From an uncultured Bacilli bacterium (GTDB taxonomy: Bacteria > Bacillota_I > Bacilli_A > RF39 > UBA660), in the NCBI GenBank assembly GCA_947628105.1, contig CANQYN010000025.1:1-13812 (forward strand): a DNA stretch of 13,812 bases, written 5' to 3'. This document shows positions 7,177-13,812 of the stretch, piece after piece. The position numbers and the translations under genes were made by a program. Each line of letters opens with the position of its first letter. The stretch's first letter is position 1. A model generated the notes under the pieces. That model was not told the origin of the DNA and ran no database searches. It saw only the letters and a list, made by a program, of their open reading frames with translations.

Positions 7177-7362
7177 ATGAAAAAAATAGTAAAAATTATG
7201 AAAAATATACTATTTTCTATTTTAATTTTATATGGATATAACATGTTAGCTACTTCTCTAAATTTAATTGTTCCTATTAATGTAGTAACAGTAGGATCAA
7301 TTACAATACTAGGAATGCCAGCCTTATTTGCATTAATACTTATTCAAAAATTATTTTATTAA
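7177..7362 (+). CDS. BofA-like small membrane protein
   Basis: This is a 61-residue hydrophobic protein with two likely membrane segments, about residues 9-29 and 37-59. The C-terminal half, NLIVPINVVTVGSITILGMPALFALILIQKLF, resembles the BofA family (sigma-K processing inhibitor), in which an IPIN-x-VT stretch, a central glycine/proline turn (here LGMPA) and a final KLF are typical. In B. subtilis, BofA (about 87 residues) holds the SpoIVFB protease inactive in the forespore membrane, and bofA lies downstream of recR, as here. This copy is shorter at the N terminus. AGGTGAT at 7167-7173 sets the ATG at 7177. Family membership is inferred from pattern and position. Whether this organism sporulates cannot be judged, so the function may be ancestral or altered. 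Confidence 0.72.
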   Translation: MKKIVKIMKNILFSILILYGYNMLATSLNLIVPINVVTVGSITILGMPALFALILIQKLFY

Positions 7363-7375
7363 AGAGGTGATAAGT

Positions 7376-8341
7376 ATGTTGGAAGATTACAAAGATTCAC
7401 AAAAAATAGCATATCAAATATTTAAAAATGCTATCGATAGAAATAAATTATCTCATGCTTATCTTATTGAGACTTCGGGATATCCATTTCCAGAAGAATT
7501 TGCTAAATCATTTGTAAAAAGTATTTTATGTCCATTTCATTATACAAATAAGAAACAATGCAAAAAATGTTTTCAATGTGATAATATTGATAAAAATTCT
7601 TTTTTAGAAGTAAAAATAATAGAACCTGATGGAATTTGGATTAAGAAGGAACAGATTGATAATTTAAAAAGTGAATTTAGTATGACTAGTATAGAAAGTG
7701 ATAAAAAGATATATATAATTAATCAGGCAGAAAAATTAAACGTTTCTGCTGCTAATACATTACTTAAATTTTTAGAGGAACCGGAAAAAGGAATTATTGC
7801 AATATTATTGACTGATAATATATATCAAATGATAGATACGATTGTGTCAAGATGTCAAATTGTTACATTAAATAAATGTTTCAATGATGATACTTCTTTG
7901 AAAGAAAAAATTAAATCATTTACACAAATACCAGAAACATTATCAGAAAATTTGGAAAATAATATTTCCCAGATTAAAAAATTTATTAGTTATTTTGAAA
8001 AATATGGAAATGAGACAATTATTAACACAAATAAATTATGGCATGATATAATAAAAAGCCGAGAAGAAATTCTCTTTGCCTTTGATATTATGATTTTGTA
8101 TTATAAAGATATAATGAATTATCAAATTCATAGAAATTTATTATTTTTTCAAGTTGAGGAAGAATTGAAAGAGATAGCTCAACAAAATTCATTAGAAATG
8201 ATTAACCAAAAAATTCAAATTCTTCTTCATACTAAAGAAAATGTAAAATTAAACGCTAATGCGAATTTATTAATAGACAAATTAATTATTGATTTGAAAA
8301 GAGGAAATTTAGATGGACAAGATTGTAGGAGTTACGCTTAA
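7376..8341 (+). CDS. holB: DNA polymerase III clamp-loader subunit delta prime
   Basis: Delta prime is the stator subunit of the clamp loader and works with the DnaX subunits. The ATG at 7376 is preferred, giving 321 residues, because AGAGGTGA sits at 7363-7370; a GTG at 7367 lies inside that site. The protein is DnaX-like at the N terminus (KLSHAYLIE), with a zinc module C52, C62, C65 and C68. The P-loop is degenerate: where DnaX has GPRGTGKT, this has TSGYPFPEEF, so no ATP binding is expected, as in other delta prime proteins. It keeps LLKFLEEP (129-136) and the arginine-finger SRC motif (158-160), through which delta prime stimulates a neighbouring ATPase. The N terminus follows bofA-like by 13 bases. 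The end overlaps ricT by 29 bases, suggesting translational coupling. The C-terminal half is diverged. Confidence 0.93.
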   Translation: MLEDYKDSQKIAYQIFKNAIDRNKLSHAYLIETSGYPFPEEFAKSFVKSILCPFHYTNKKQCKKCFQCDNIDKNSFLEVKIIEPDGIWIKKEQIDNLKSEFSMTSIESDKKIYIINQAEKLNVSAANTLLKFLEEPEKGIIAILLTDNIYQMIDTIVSRCQIVTLNKCFNDDTSLKEKIKSFTQIPETLSENLENNISQIKKFISYFEKYGNETIINTNKLWHDIIKSREEILFAFDIMILYYKDIMNYQIHRNLLFFQVEEELKEIAQQNSLEMINQKIQILLHTKENVKLNANANLLIDKLIIDLKRGNLDGQDCRSYA

Positions 8342-9110
8342 AGAAAATGAGAGAATACAATATTTTTATATTGATGAGGAAGAAAAAGTAAAGATAGGCT
8401 ATAATGTATTAGTAAATACAGAACGAGGTTTAGAATTTGGAAAAATTGCTACAGCAGTACATCCAATCGATAAAAGTAAATTAAAAGAAGATTTATTTTC
8501 AGTTGAACGAGTCGCAACTAAAAAGGATTATTATACAAATAAAGAGAATCTAAGAGATTCTAAACAAGCTTTAAAAAAAGGAAAAGAACTTGCAAAAAAA
8601 TATCATTTAGATATGAATATTATTGATGCTAGTTATACTTTTGATCGAGAACAATTAATGTTTAAATTTTATGCTAGTAGTAGGATAGATTTCCGCGATT
8701 TAGCTAAAGAACTTGCTTCTATTTATAAAACTCGTATTGAACTTCGTCAAATTGGAGTAAGAGACAAAGCTCAAGAAATTGGTGGTTATGGAATTTGTGG
8801 TAGAAAATTGTGTTGTTCTAAATTTTTAAAAGAATTTGATTCTGTTTCTATTTCTATGGCAAAAAATCAAAATCTTTCTTTAAATCCAAGCAAAATTAAT
8901 GGAATTTGCGGTAGATTACTTTGTTGTTTAAAATATGAAGATGAAACTTATAAAGATTTACGTCAGGGAATTCCTAAAATTGGACAAGCGATAGAATATG
9001 AAGGAAAAGAAGGAAAAGTCATTAGTATAAATATTTTAAAAAGACATTATACTATTGAATTGAAAGATGGAAATACAATTGAGGTTTCTTTAGATGAAAG
9101 TATTAAATGA
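8313..9110 (+). CDS. ricT: PSP1-domain protein RicT (YaaT), RNase Y-associated
   Basis: In B. subtilis, RicT forms the RicA-RicF-RicT (Y) complex, which carries iron-sulfur clusters and directs RNase Y-dependent mRNA processing; it also affects sporulation and competence. The 265-residue product matches throughout the PSP1 domain. The hallmark is two cysteine clusters, CGRKLCC (162-168) and CGRLLCC (199-205), the residues linked to cluster binding in the family. The internal IDFRDLAKELA...RIELRQIGVRDKA is also typical. AGAGGA at 8300-8305 sets the ATG, which lies inside the 3' end of holB. The holB-ricT adjacency is conserved in Bacilli. The gene ends in TGA, the only TGA stop in the window, and overlaps trmN by 17 bases. 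RicA and RicF genes are not in this window. Confidence 0.94.
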   Translation: MDKIVGVTLKENERIQYFYIDEEEKVKIGYNVLVNTERGLEFGKIATAVHPIDKSKLKEDLFSVERVATKKDYYTNKENLRDSKQALKKGKELAKKYHLDMNIIDASYTFDREQLMFKFYASSRIDFRDLAKELASIYKTRIELRQIGVRDKAQEIGGYGICGRKLCCSKFLKEFDSVSISMAKNQNLSLNPSKINGICGRLLCCLKYEDETYKDLRQGIPKIGQAIEYEGKEGKVISINILKRHYTIELKDGNTIEVSLDESIK

Positions 9111-9822
9111 TTTATTAAATTACAATAATTTAAAAATATATCAAGACACTGATATGTTTCAATTTTCTTTAGATTCAGTTTTATTAGCGCAATTTGTAAA
9201 ACTAAATAAAAACATTACTAATATCTTAGATATAGGAACGGGGAATGCAATTATTCCTTTAATTCTTTCTACTAGAACGAAAAGTAAAATAATAGGAATT
9301 GAAATTCAAGAAAAAGTATATTCTTTAGCGAAAGATTCAGTTTGTTATAACCATCTTGAAAAACAAATAAAATTATTTAATCAAGATATAAAAGAATATA
9401 CAAAAAAATCTGAATCAGATCAATTTGATGTTATTACATGCAATCCTCCTTTTTTTAAAATTTATGAAAATTCTAATAAAAATGAAAGTATTTATAAAAC
9501 AATTGCCCGTCACGAAGTTTTATTAACGTTAGAAGATATTGCTTTATGCAGTAAGAAATTATTGAAAAATGGAGGAATCTTGTCAATGGTTCATCGACCA
9601 GAAAGATTAATTGATATTATTCTTTGTTTGAAAAATAATAATTTGGAACCTAAGAGAATTCAATTTGTTTATCCAAAATTTGGAAAAGACGCTAATATGG
9701 TATTAATTGAAGCTACTAAAAATGGAAAACCAGGAATTAAAATAATGAAACCTTTATATGTTCATCTAGAAAATGGAAATTATATAGAAGAAATAATAAA
9801 ATGTTTTAAAAGAGGTGATTAA
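9094..9822 (+). CDS. tRNA1(Val) (adenine-N6)-methyltransferase-like protein (YabB/TrmN6 family)
   Basis: This is a 242-residue SAM-dependent methyltransferase. Motif I is DIGTGNAIIPL (46-56), an acidic residue ends the next strand (IIGIEIQEK, 67-74), and the catalytic motif is NPPF (117-120), the N6-adenine type. The N-terminal LKIYQDTDMFQFSLDSVLLAQF matches the TrmN6/YfiC group, which methylates A37 of tRNA1(Val) in E. coli. The Bacillus counterpart yabB lies close to ricT and rsmI, as here. Substrate specificity is inferred from family and position; another tRNA or rRNA adenine is possible. GAGG at 9081-9084 supports the ATG, which overlaps the ricT end. The last codons contain the ribosome binding site of rsmI, giving the C terminus KRGD. 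Confidence 0.88.
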   Translation: MKVLNDLLNYNNLKIYQDTDMFQFSLDSVLLAQFVKLNKNITNILDIGTGNAIIPLILSTRTKSKIIGIEIQEKVYSLAKDSVCYNHLEKQIKLFNQDIKEYTKKSESDQFDVITCNPPFFKIYENSNKNESIYKTIARHEVLLTLEDIALCSKKLLKNGGILSMVHRPERLIDIILCLKNNNLEPKRIQFVYPKFGKDANMVLIEATKNGKPGIKIMKPLYVHLENGNYIEEIIKCFKRGD

Positions 9823-10659
9823 ATGTCACAAAAAAGTTATGATGGAACACCCACAGTTTATTTAATTCCTACTCCAATAGGAAATTTAGATGATATTACA
9901 TTACGAGCTATTAATATTTTAAAAGAAGTAGAAGTAATATTTTCAGAAGATACACGGGTAACGGGTATTTTATTAAAACATTTAGGATTGAAAAAAAAGC
10001 TAATTTCAAATCATGAACATAATGAATATAAGAATAGAGAAAAATTATTAACTTATTTAGAAAATGGAAAAAATATAGGAGTTGTTAGTGATAGGGGAAC
10101 CCCGGTTATTAGTGATCCTGGATATGAACTTACAAAATGTGCTATTGAAAATGGATATAATGTAGTTGCCTTACCAGGAGCGAATGCTTTAATTCCAGCT
10201 CTTATTGTATCTGGATTAGAAACAAAACCTTTTTCTTTTTATGGTTTTTTAAATAGTAAAGAAAGTAAGAGAAAAAAAGAATTAGAAGAGTTAAAAAATA
10301 AAAAAGAAACAATGATTTTTTACGAATCACCTTTTCGTATTGAAAAAATGTTAGAAAACGCTGAAAAAATTTTGGGAAATAGAAAAATTAGTATTTCCCG
10401 GGAAATATCGAAGCGATATGAAGAGATATATCGTGGTTCTATAAGTGATGTAAAAAGACAGATGATTGACGTAAAGGGAGAACTAGTAGTTGTTATAGAA
10501 GGAAATAAAGAAAAAGAAGAATCTACTTTATCAATAGAGGAACAAATTCAAAAATTAATTGACACTGGAATAAGTTCTAAAGATGCTATAAAACAAGTAG
10601 CGCATAAATATAAAATACCAAAGAATGAAGTATATCAAAAATTTCATAGAGGTGATTAA
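9823..10659 (+). CDS. rsmI: 16S rRNA (cytidine1402-2'-O)-methyltransferase
   Basis: RsmI 2'-O-methylates C1402 of 16S rRNA in the ribosomal P site. The product has 278 residues. The tetrapyrrole-methylase fold is shown by LIPTPIGNLDDITLRAI (14-30), SEDTR (41-45), NHEHNE (63-68), SDRGTPVISDPGYEL (89-103; most family members have Ala where this has Arg91), ALPGANALIPAL (116-127), FYESPFRI (166-173) and SREISKRYEE (192-201). A C-terminal helix-turn region (about 234-276) is the RsmI tail. The ATG directly abuts the trmN stop and is preceded by AGAGGTGATT. The codons for residues 190-195 carry a perfect 16-base palindrome identical to the Noc-binding site, including a rare CGG codon; see the separate entry. 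Confidence 0.96.
   Translation: MSQKSYDGTPTVYLIPTPIGNLDDITLRAINILKEVEVIFSEDTRVTGILLKHLGLKKKLISNHEHNEYKNREKLLTYLENGKNIGVVSDRGTPVISDPGYELTKCAIENGYNVVALPGANALIPALIVSGLETKPFSFYGFLNSKESKRKKELEELKNKKETMIFYESPFRIEKMLENAEKILGNRKISISREISKRYEEIYRGSISDVKRQMIDVKGELVVVIEGNKEKEESTLSIEEQIQKLIDTGISSKDAIKQVAHKYKIPKNEVYQKFHRGD
10392..10407. promoter_or_regulatory. Noc-binding-site (NBS) match inside rsmI
   Basis: TATTTCCCGGGAAATA is a perfect 16-base palindrome and, as I recall the motif, identical to the B. subtilis Noc consensus (core ATTTCCCGGGAAAT). Noc is the ParB paralogue that coats DNA near such sites, attaches to the membrane and keeps division septa off the nucleoid. B. subtilis NBS often lie inside genes. 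A CCCGGG core is rare in DNA this AT-rich; I saw no other copy in the window. The role is inferred from the match and the nearby parS sites; no noc gene is in view. Confidence 0.6.
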
Positions 10660-11220
10660 ATGAAATTAATAGTTGGCTTGGGAAATATAGGAAAAGAATA
10701 TGACGAAACTCGTCATAATATAGGATTTAAAGCCATTGATACATTTGCTAAATCACAAAATATAAAAATTACTAAAAAAAAGATGAATGGCTTATATGAA
10801 GAATTTTTTTATCATGGTGAAAAAATTATTTTATTAAAACCACAGTTATATATTAATTTATCTGGACAAGTACTTTATGATTTTGTTAATTTTTACAAAA
10901 TAAATATTGATGATATATTAATTATCAGTGATGATTTGGACATGCCTGTTGGTAAGATAAAACTTAAATTAAAAGGAAGATCAGGCGGACATAATGGATT
11001 AAAAAATATTGAAAAATATTTAAAAACTATAGAATATAAGCGATTGAAAATAGGAATATCGAATAATAAAAATATGGATACAAAAGATTATGTATTAGGA
11101 AAATTTACCAAAGAAGAAAAAAAAATTATTGATACAATAATTTCCCAAATACCGAGTATAATAGAAGATTATCTTACTTTAGATTTTGATACTGTAATGA
11201 ATAAATATAATCAAAAATAA
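10660..11220 (+). CDS. pth: Peptidyl-tRNA hydrolase
   Basis: Pth cleaves peptidyl-tRNA released by stalled ribosomes so that the tRNA can be reused. The product has 186 residues, the usual length. Active-site positions can be matched: N9 in GLGN, catalytic H19 in ETRHNIGF, N66 in INLSG, D91 in the ISDDLDMPVG segment, and N112 in SGGHNGLKNI. Two usual residues differ: the GNPG motif reads GNIG (Ile10 for Pro), and the Met before the INLSG asparagine is Ile65. The catalytic His and Asp are kept, so activity is expected. The ATG abuts the rsmI stop, with AGAGGTGAT just upstream, inside the rsmI end. mfd follows after 13 bases; the pth-mfd neighbourhood is conserved in Bacillota. Confidence 0.96.
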   Translation: MKLIVGLGNIGKEYDETRHNIGFKAIDTFAKSQNIKITKKKMNGLYEEFFYHGEKIILLKPQLYINLSGQVLYDFVNFYKINIDDILIISDDLDMPVGKIKLKLKGRSGGHNGLKNIEKYLKTIEYKRLKIGISNNKNMDTKDYVLGKFTKEEKKIIDTIISQIPSIIEDYLTLDFDTVMNKYNQK

Positions 11221-11233
11221 AAGAGGTGGTATC

Positions 11234-13812
11234 ATGTCAATTTTTGAAAAATTTATTGAAATATCCCCAGATATTGAAAAAATATCTGGTTTAACTATGG
11301 AAACAAAGGCCATCTATTTAAAAAAATTATTAAGACAGAAAAAAAAATCAATATTATATGTTTCTTCCAATTTATATGATGCTAATAAAATGTATCAAAC
11401 ATTATCAAATTATACAGATGAAATCAATTTATTTCCCATGGATAATTTTTTAACAAGTGAAGCTATAGCCGCATCACCAGAATTAAAAAATACAAGGATA
11501 GAAACTTTAATAGATTTGTTGGATAATAAGCCAAAAATTGTAATTACTAATTTAATGGGATATTTGAGATATCTTCCATCAAAACAATATTTTTTAAAAC
11601 AGCAACTAGAAATAGAAAAAGGAAGAGAATATACTTTTAATGATATTATTAAAAAATTGAATTTATTAGGTTATAGTAAAGAAACATTAGTTACAAAAAC
11701 AGGCGAATTTGCAGTTAGGGGATTTGTAATTGATGTGTTTCCTATTCAAGAGGAAAATGCTATAAGAATAGAATTTTGGGGAGATGAAGTAGATTCAATT
11801 CGATATTTTAATACAGAAACCCAAAGAGCAATTCATTCAATTTCAAAGATAATAATATTTCCCAATAGCGAATTTTTAATTGATAAAGAAATCGACGAAA
11901 ACAAAAGAAAACAAAAATATTTAAATCAATATATAGCAGTTAAAAATATTAATGATTATATGGATGATCCTATAGTTATATTTGATAATATTTCTCAAAT
12001 AAAAAAAGAATATGAATTGTTATTAGAAGAAATTGATAACTATCGAAAACAACAGAAAGATGAAAAAAAATTATCTTATATGAATAATTTTGATGATATA
12101 AAAAATAAAAAAATAATTTATCTTAATTCTGATGATAATTTTTTAAAAGAAAAATCAACTCATATAAATGCAACTGTTATCTCATTTCTTTCAAAAACCC
12201 CATTAGAAATGAATAAAGAATTAAATAAAATGATAAAAGATAAATATACTGTTATTATTTGTCTTAAAAATAATTATCAAATAAATAAACTAGTAGATTA
12301 TTTAAAAAATGTAAATTTTGTAATTACCAATGAAAATAATATTTTAGAAAATAAAATAAATTTGATTATAAAAAATATAACAGAGGCTTTTTCTATCAAT
12401 AAATATATTGTTTTAGGAGAAAATGATATTTTTCATAAAACAGAAAAAACAGTAAAATATAAATCTAAATTTAAAATAGGAAATAAAATAAGGGATATTA
12501 ACAAATTAAATATAGGCGATTATATAGTTCATACTATTCATGGAATTGGAAAATATATAGGTCTTAAAACTTTAACAAAAAATGGTATTAAAAAAGATTA
12601 TTTAGCAATAGAATATCGTGGTGGAGATAAATTATATATTCCTGTTGAAAAGATTGATACGATAACGAAATATTCATCGAATGATGGGATTATTCCTAAA
12701 ATTAATAAATTGGGAAGTAGTGAATGGGCAAAAACGAAATTAAGAGTACGAAAAAAGATAGAAGATATTGCAGGAAAATTATTAAAACTTTATGCAAAAA
12801 GGGAAGCAACGAAAGGTTTTGCTTTTGATAAAGATACAGAAGAACAGGCAATTTTTGAAAGTATGTTCAATTATGAAGAAACGAAAGATCAAATAAAAGT
12901 TTCCGAAGAAATAAAACAAGATATGGAAAAAGAACGGCCTATGGATCGATTATTATGTGGGGATGTGGGCTATGGAAAAACAGAAGTAGCTTTTCGTGCA
13001 GCTTTTAAAGCAATTATGTCTGGAAAACAAGTGGCCTATCTTTGCCCAACTACCATTTTATCGAATCAGCATTTTCAAAGTGCAATTGACCGATTTAAAG
13101 AATTTCCTGTTAAGATTGAATTGTTAAATCGATTTGTTTCTGCTAAAAAAACAAAGGATATTATTAAAAATATAAAAGAAGGAAAAGTCGATTTTGTAAT
13201 AGGAACCCATCGATTATTAAGCAATGATATAGAATTTCATGATTTGGGACTTTTGATTATTGATGAAGAACAACGATTTGGAGTAAGGCATAAAGAAAAA
13301 ATAAAAGAATATAAAAATAATATTGATGTTTTAACCTTGTCAGCGACACCTATTCCAAGAACTTTGCAAATGTCGATGACAGGATTGAGAAATTTATCCT
13401 TGATAGAAACCGCCCCTGTTGATCGCTATCCCATTCAAACTTATGTATTAGAAGAAAATGATGTTGTAATTAAAGATGCAATTTATAAAGAGCTCGCTCG
13501 TAATGGACAAGTTTTTCTTCTATATAATTATGTAGAAGATATAGAAGAAAAGAGTCAAAAAATAAAAAGCCTTGTTCCAGATGCAAAAATTGCTTATGCA
13601 CATGGACGTATGAATAAAAACGAATTAGAAAATATTATGAATGATTTTATTCAATACAAATATGATGTATTATTATGTACTACCATTATTGAAACTGGAA
13701 TTGATATTCCAAATGTCAATACATTGATTATCATTGATGCGGATCATTATGGATTATCACAATTATATCAGATTCGTGGTAGGGTAGGTAGAAGTAATAA
13801 AATAGCTTATTG
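11234..13812 (+). CDS. mfd: Transcription-repair coupling factor, 3'-truncated by the window edge
   Basis: Mfd is an ATP-driven DNA translocase that removes stalled RNA polymerase from damaged DNA and recruits UvrA. The frame stays open for 859 codons and the last two bases; a full Mfd has about 1,150 residues, so about a quarter is missing. AGAGGTGG precedes the ATG. Visible are a UvrB-like N-terminal part (GLTMETKAIYL, MDNFLTSEAIAASPEL, TGEFAVRGFVIDVFPI), a diverged lysine-rich stretch (about residues 250-420), the CarD-like polymerase-interaction domain (IGDYIVHTIHGIGKYIGL to about residue 485), Walker A GDVGYGKT (576-583), DEEQ (677-680), LSATPIPRTLQMSMTG, IIETGIDIPNVNTLI and the translocase arginines in QIRGRVGRSN at the edge. 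The UvrA-binding autoinhibitory C-terminal domain is beyond the window. Confidence 0.96.
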   Translation, partial: MSIFEKFIEISPDIEKISGLTMETKAIYLKKLLRQKKKSILYVSSNLYDANKMYQTLSNYTDEINLFPMDNFLTSEAIAASPELKNTRIETLIDLLDNKPKIVITNLMGYLRYLPSKQYFLKQQLEIEKGREYTFNDIIKKLNLLGYSKETLVTKTGEFAVRGFVIDVFPIQEENAIRIEFWGDEVDSIRYFNTETQRAIHSISKIIIFPNSEFLIDKEIDENKRKQKYLNQYIAVKNINDYMDDPIVIFDNISQIKKEYELLLEEIDNYRKQQKDEKKLSYMNNFDDIKNKKIIYLNSDDNFLKEKSTHINATVISFLSKTPLEMNKELNKMIKDKYTVIICLKNNYQINKLVDYLKNVNFVITNENNILENKINLIIKNITEAFSINKYIVLGENDIFHKTEKTVKYKSKFKIGNKIRDINKLNIGDYIVHTIHGIGKYIGLKTLTKNGIKKDYLAIEYRGGDKLYIPVEKIDTITKYSSNDGIIPKINKLGSSEWAKTKLRVRKKIEDIAGKLLKLYAKREATKGFAFDKDTEEQAIFESMFNYEETKDQIKVSEEIKQDMEKERPMDRLLCGDVGYGKTEVAFRAAFKAIMSGKQVAYLCPTTILSNQHFQSAIDRFKEFPVKIELLNRFVSAKKTKDIIKNIKEGKVDFVIGTHRLLSNDIEFHDLGLLIIDEEQRFGVRHKEKIKEYKNNIDVLTLSATPIPRTLQMSMTGLRNLSLIETAPVDRYPIQTYVLEENDVVIKDAIYKELARNGQVFLLYNYVEDIEEKSQKIKSLVPDAKIAYAHGRMNKNELENIMNDFIQYKYDVLLCTTIIETGIDIPNVNTLIIIDADHYGLSQLYQIRGRVGRSNKIAY

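Noticed and set aside
9108..9126. Possible recoding of TGA as Trp (mycoplasma code), extending ricT to the next TAA
   Set aside because: No other gene contains an in-frame TGA, the Trp codons seen are TGG, and the RicT family ends about here.

Overview
The window is very AT-rich (roughly a quarter G+C by eye), with all genes on the + strand, tightly packed and often overlapping. Most proteins are recognisable Bacillota housekeeping proteins. The gene order (gyrB, gyrA, SRP RNA, tadA, dnaX, ebfC, recR, bofA-like, holB, ricT, trmN, rsmI, pth, mfd) is a shortened version of the origin-proximal region of Bacillus subtilis. All tryptophans I checked are TGG, no gene has an in-frame TGA, and ricT ends in TGA, so the standard bacterial code fits. 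Low G+C, a short SRP RNA and a compact Bacilli-type order suggest a small-genome member of Bacilli, for example an uncultured gut or Tenericutes-like lineage (RF39, Erysipelotrichia or Acholeplasma relatives). That placement is inference; nothing here fixes the genus.

Layout. Positions 1-3749 hold the 3' two thirds of gyrB and all of gyrA, ending in a hairpin terminator. Positions 3750-3918 hold a symmetric ParB-site (parS) palindrome, a sigma-A-type promoter and a short SRP RNA whose U-run lies directly against the tadA ribosome binding site. After tadA (3919-4353) come three parS sites in a 35-bp tandem repeat, then an extended -10 promoter for a long run of genes: dnaX-ebfC-recR-bofA-like-holB-ricT-trmN-rsmI-pth-mfd (4515 to the window end). 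No clear terminator was seen inside this run, so it may be one operon or a few overlapping ones. mfd is cut by the window edge.

Functions. GyrA and GyrB supercoil DNA. DnaX and HolB are clamp-loader subunits. EbfC, RecR and Mfd serve DNA binding, recombinational repair and transcription-coupled repair. TadA, TrmN, RsmI, Pth and the SRP RNA serve tRNA and rRNA modification, peptidyl-tRNA recycling and protein targeting. RicT supports RNase Y-dependent RNA maturation. The BofA-like membrane protein is a sporulation-family gene kept in its usual place.

The most interesting signals are chromosome-organisation sites rather than genes: four parS-type sites within about 670 bp, three of them exactly 35 bp apart, and one exact 16-bp match to the Noc-binding palindrome inside the rsmI coding sequence. 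Together they suggest a ParB/Noc system acting on this origin-proximal segment.
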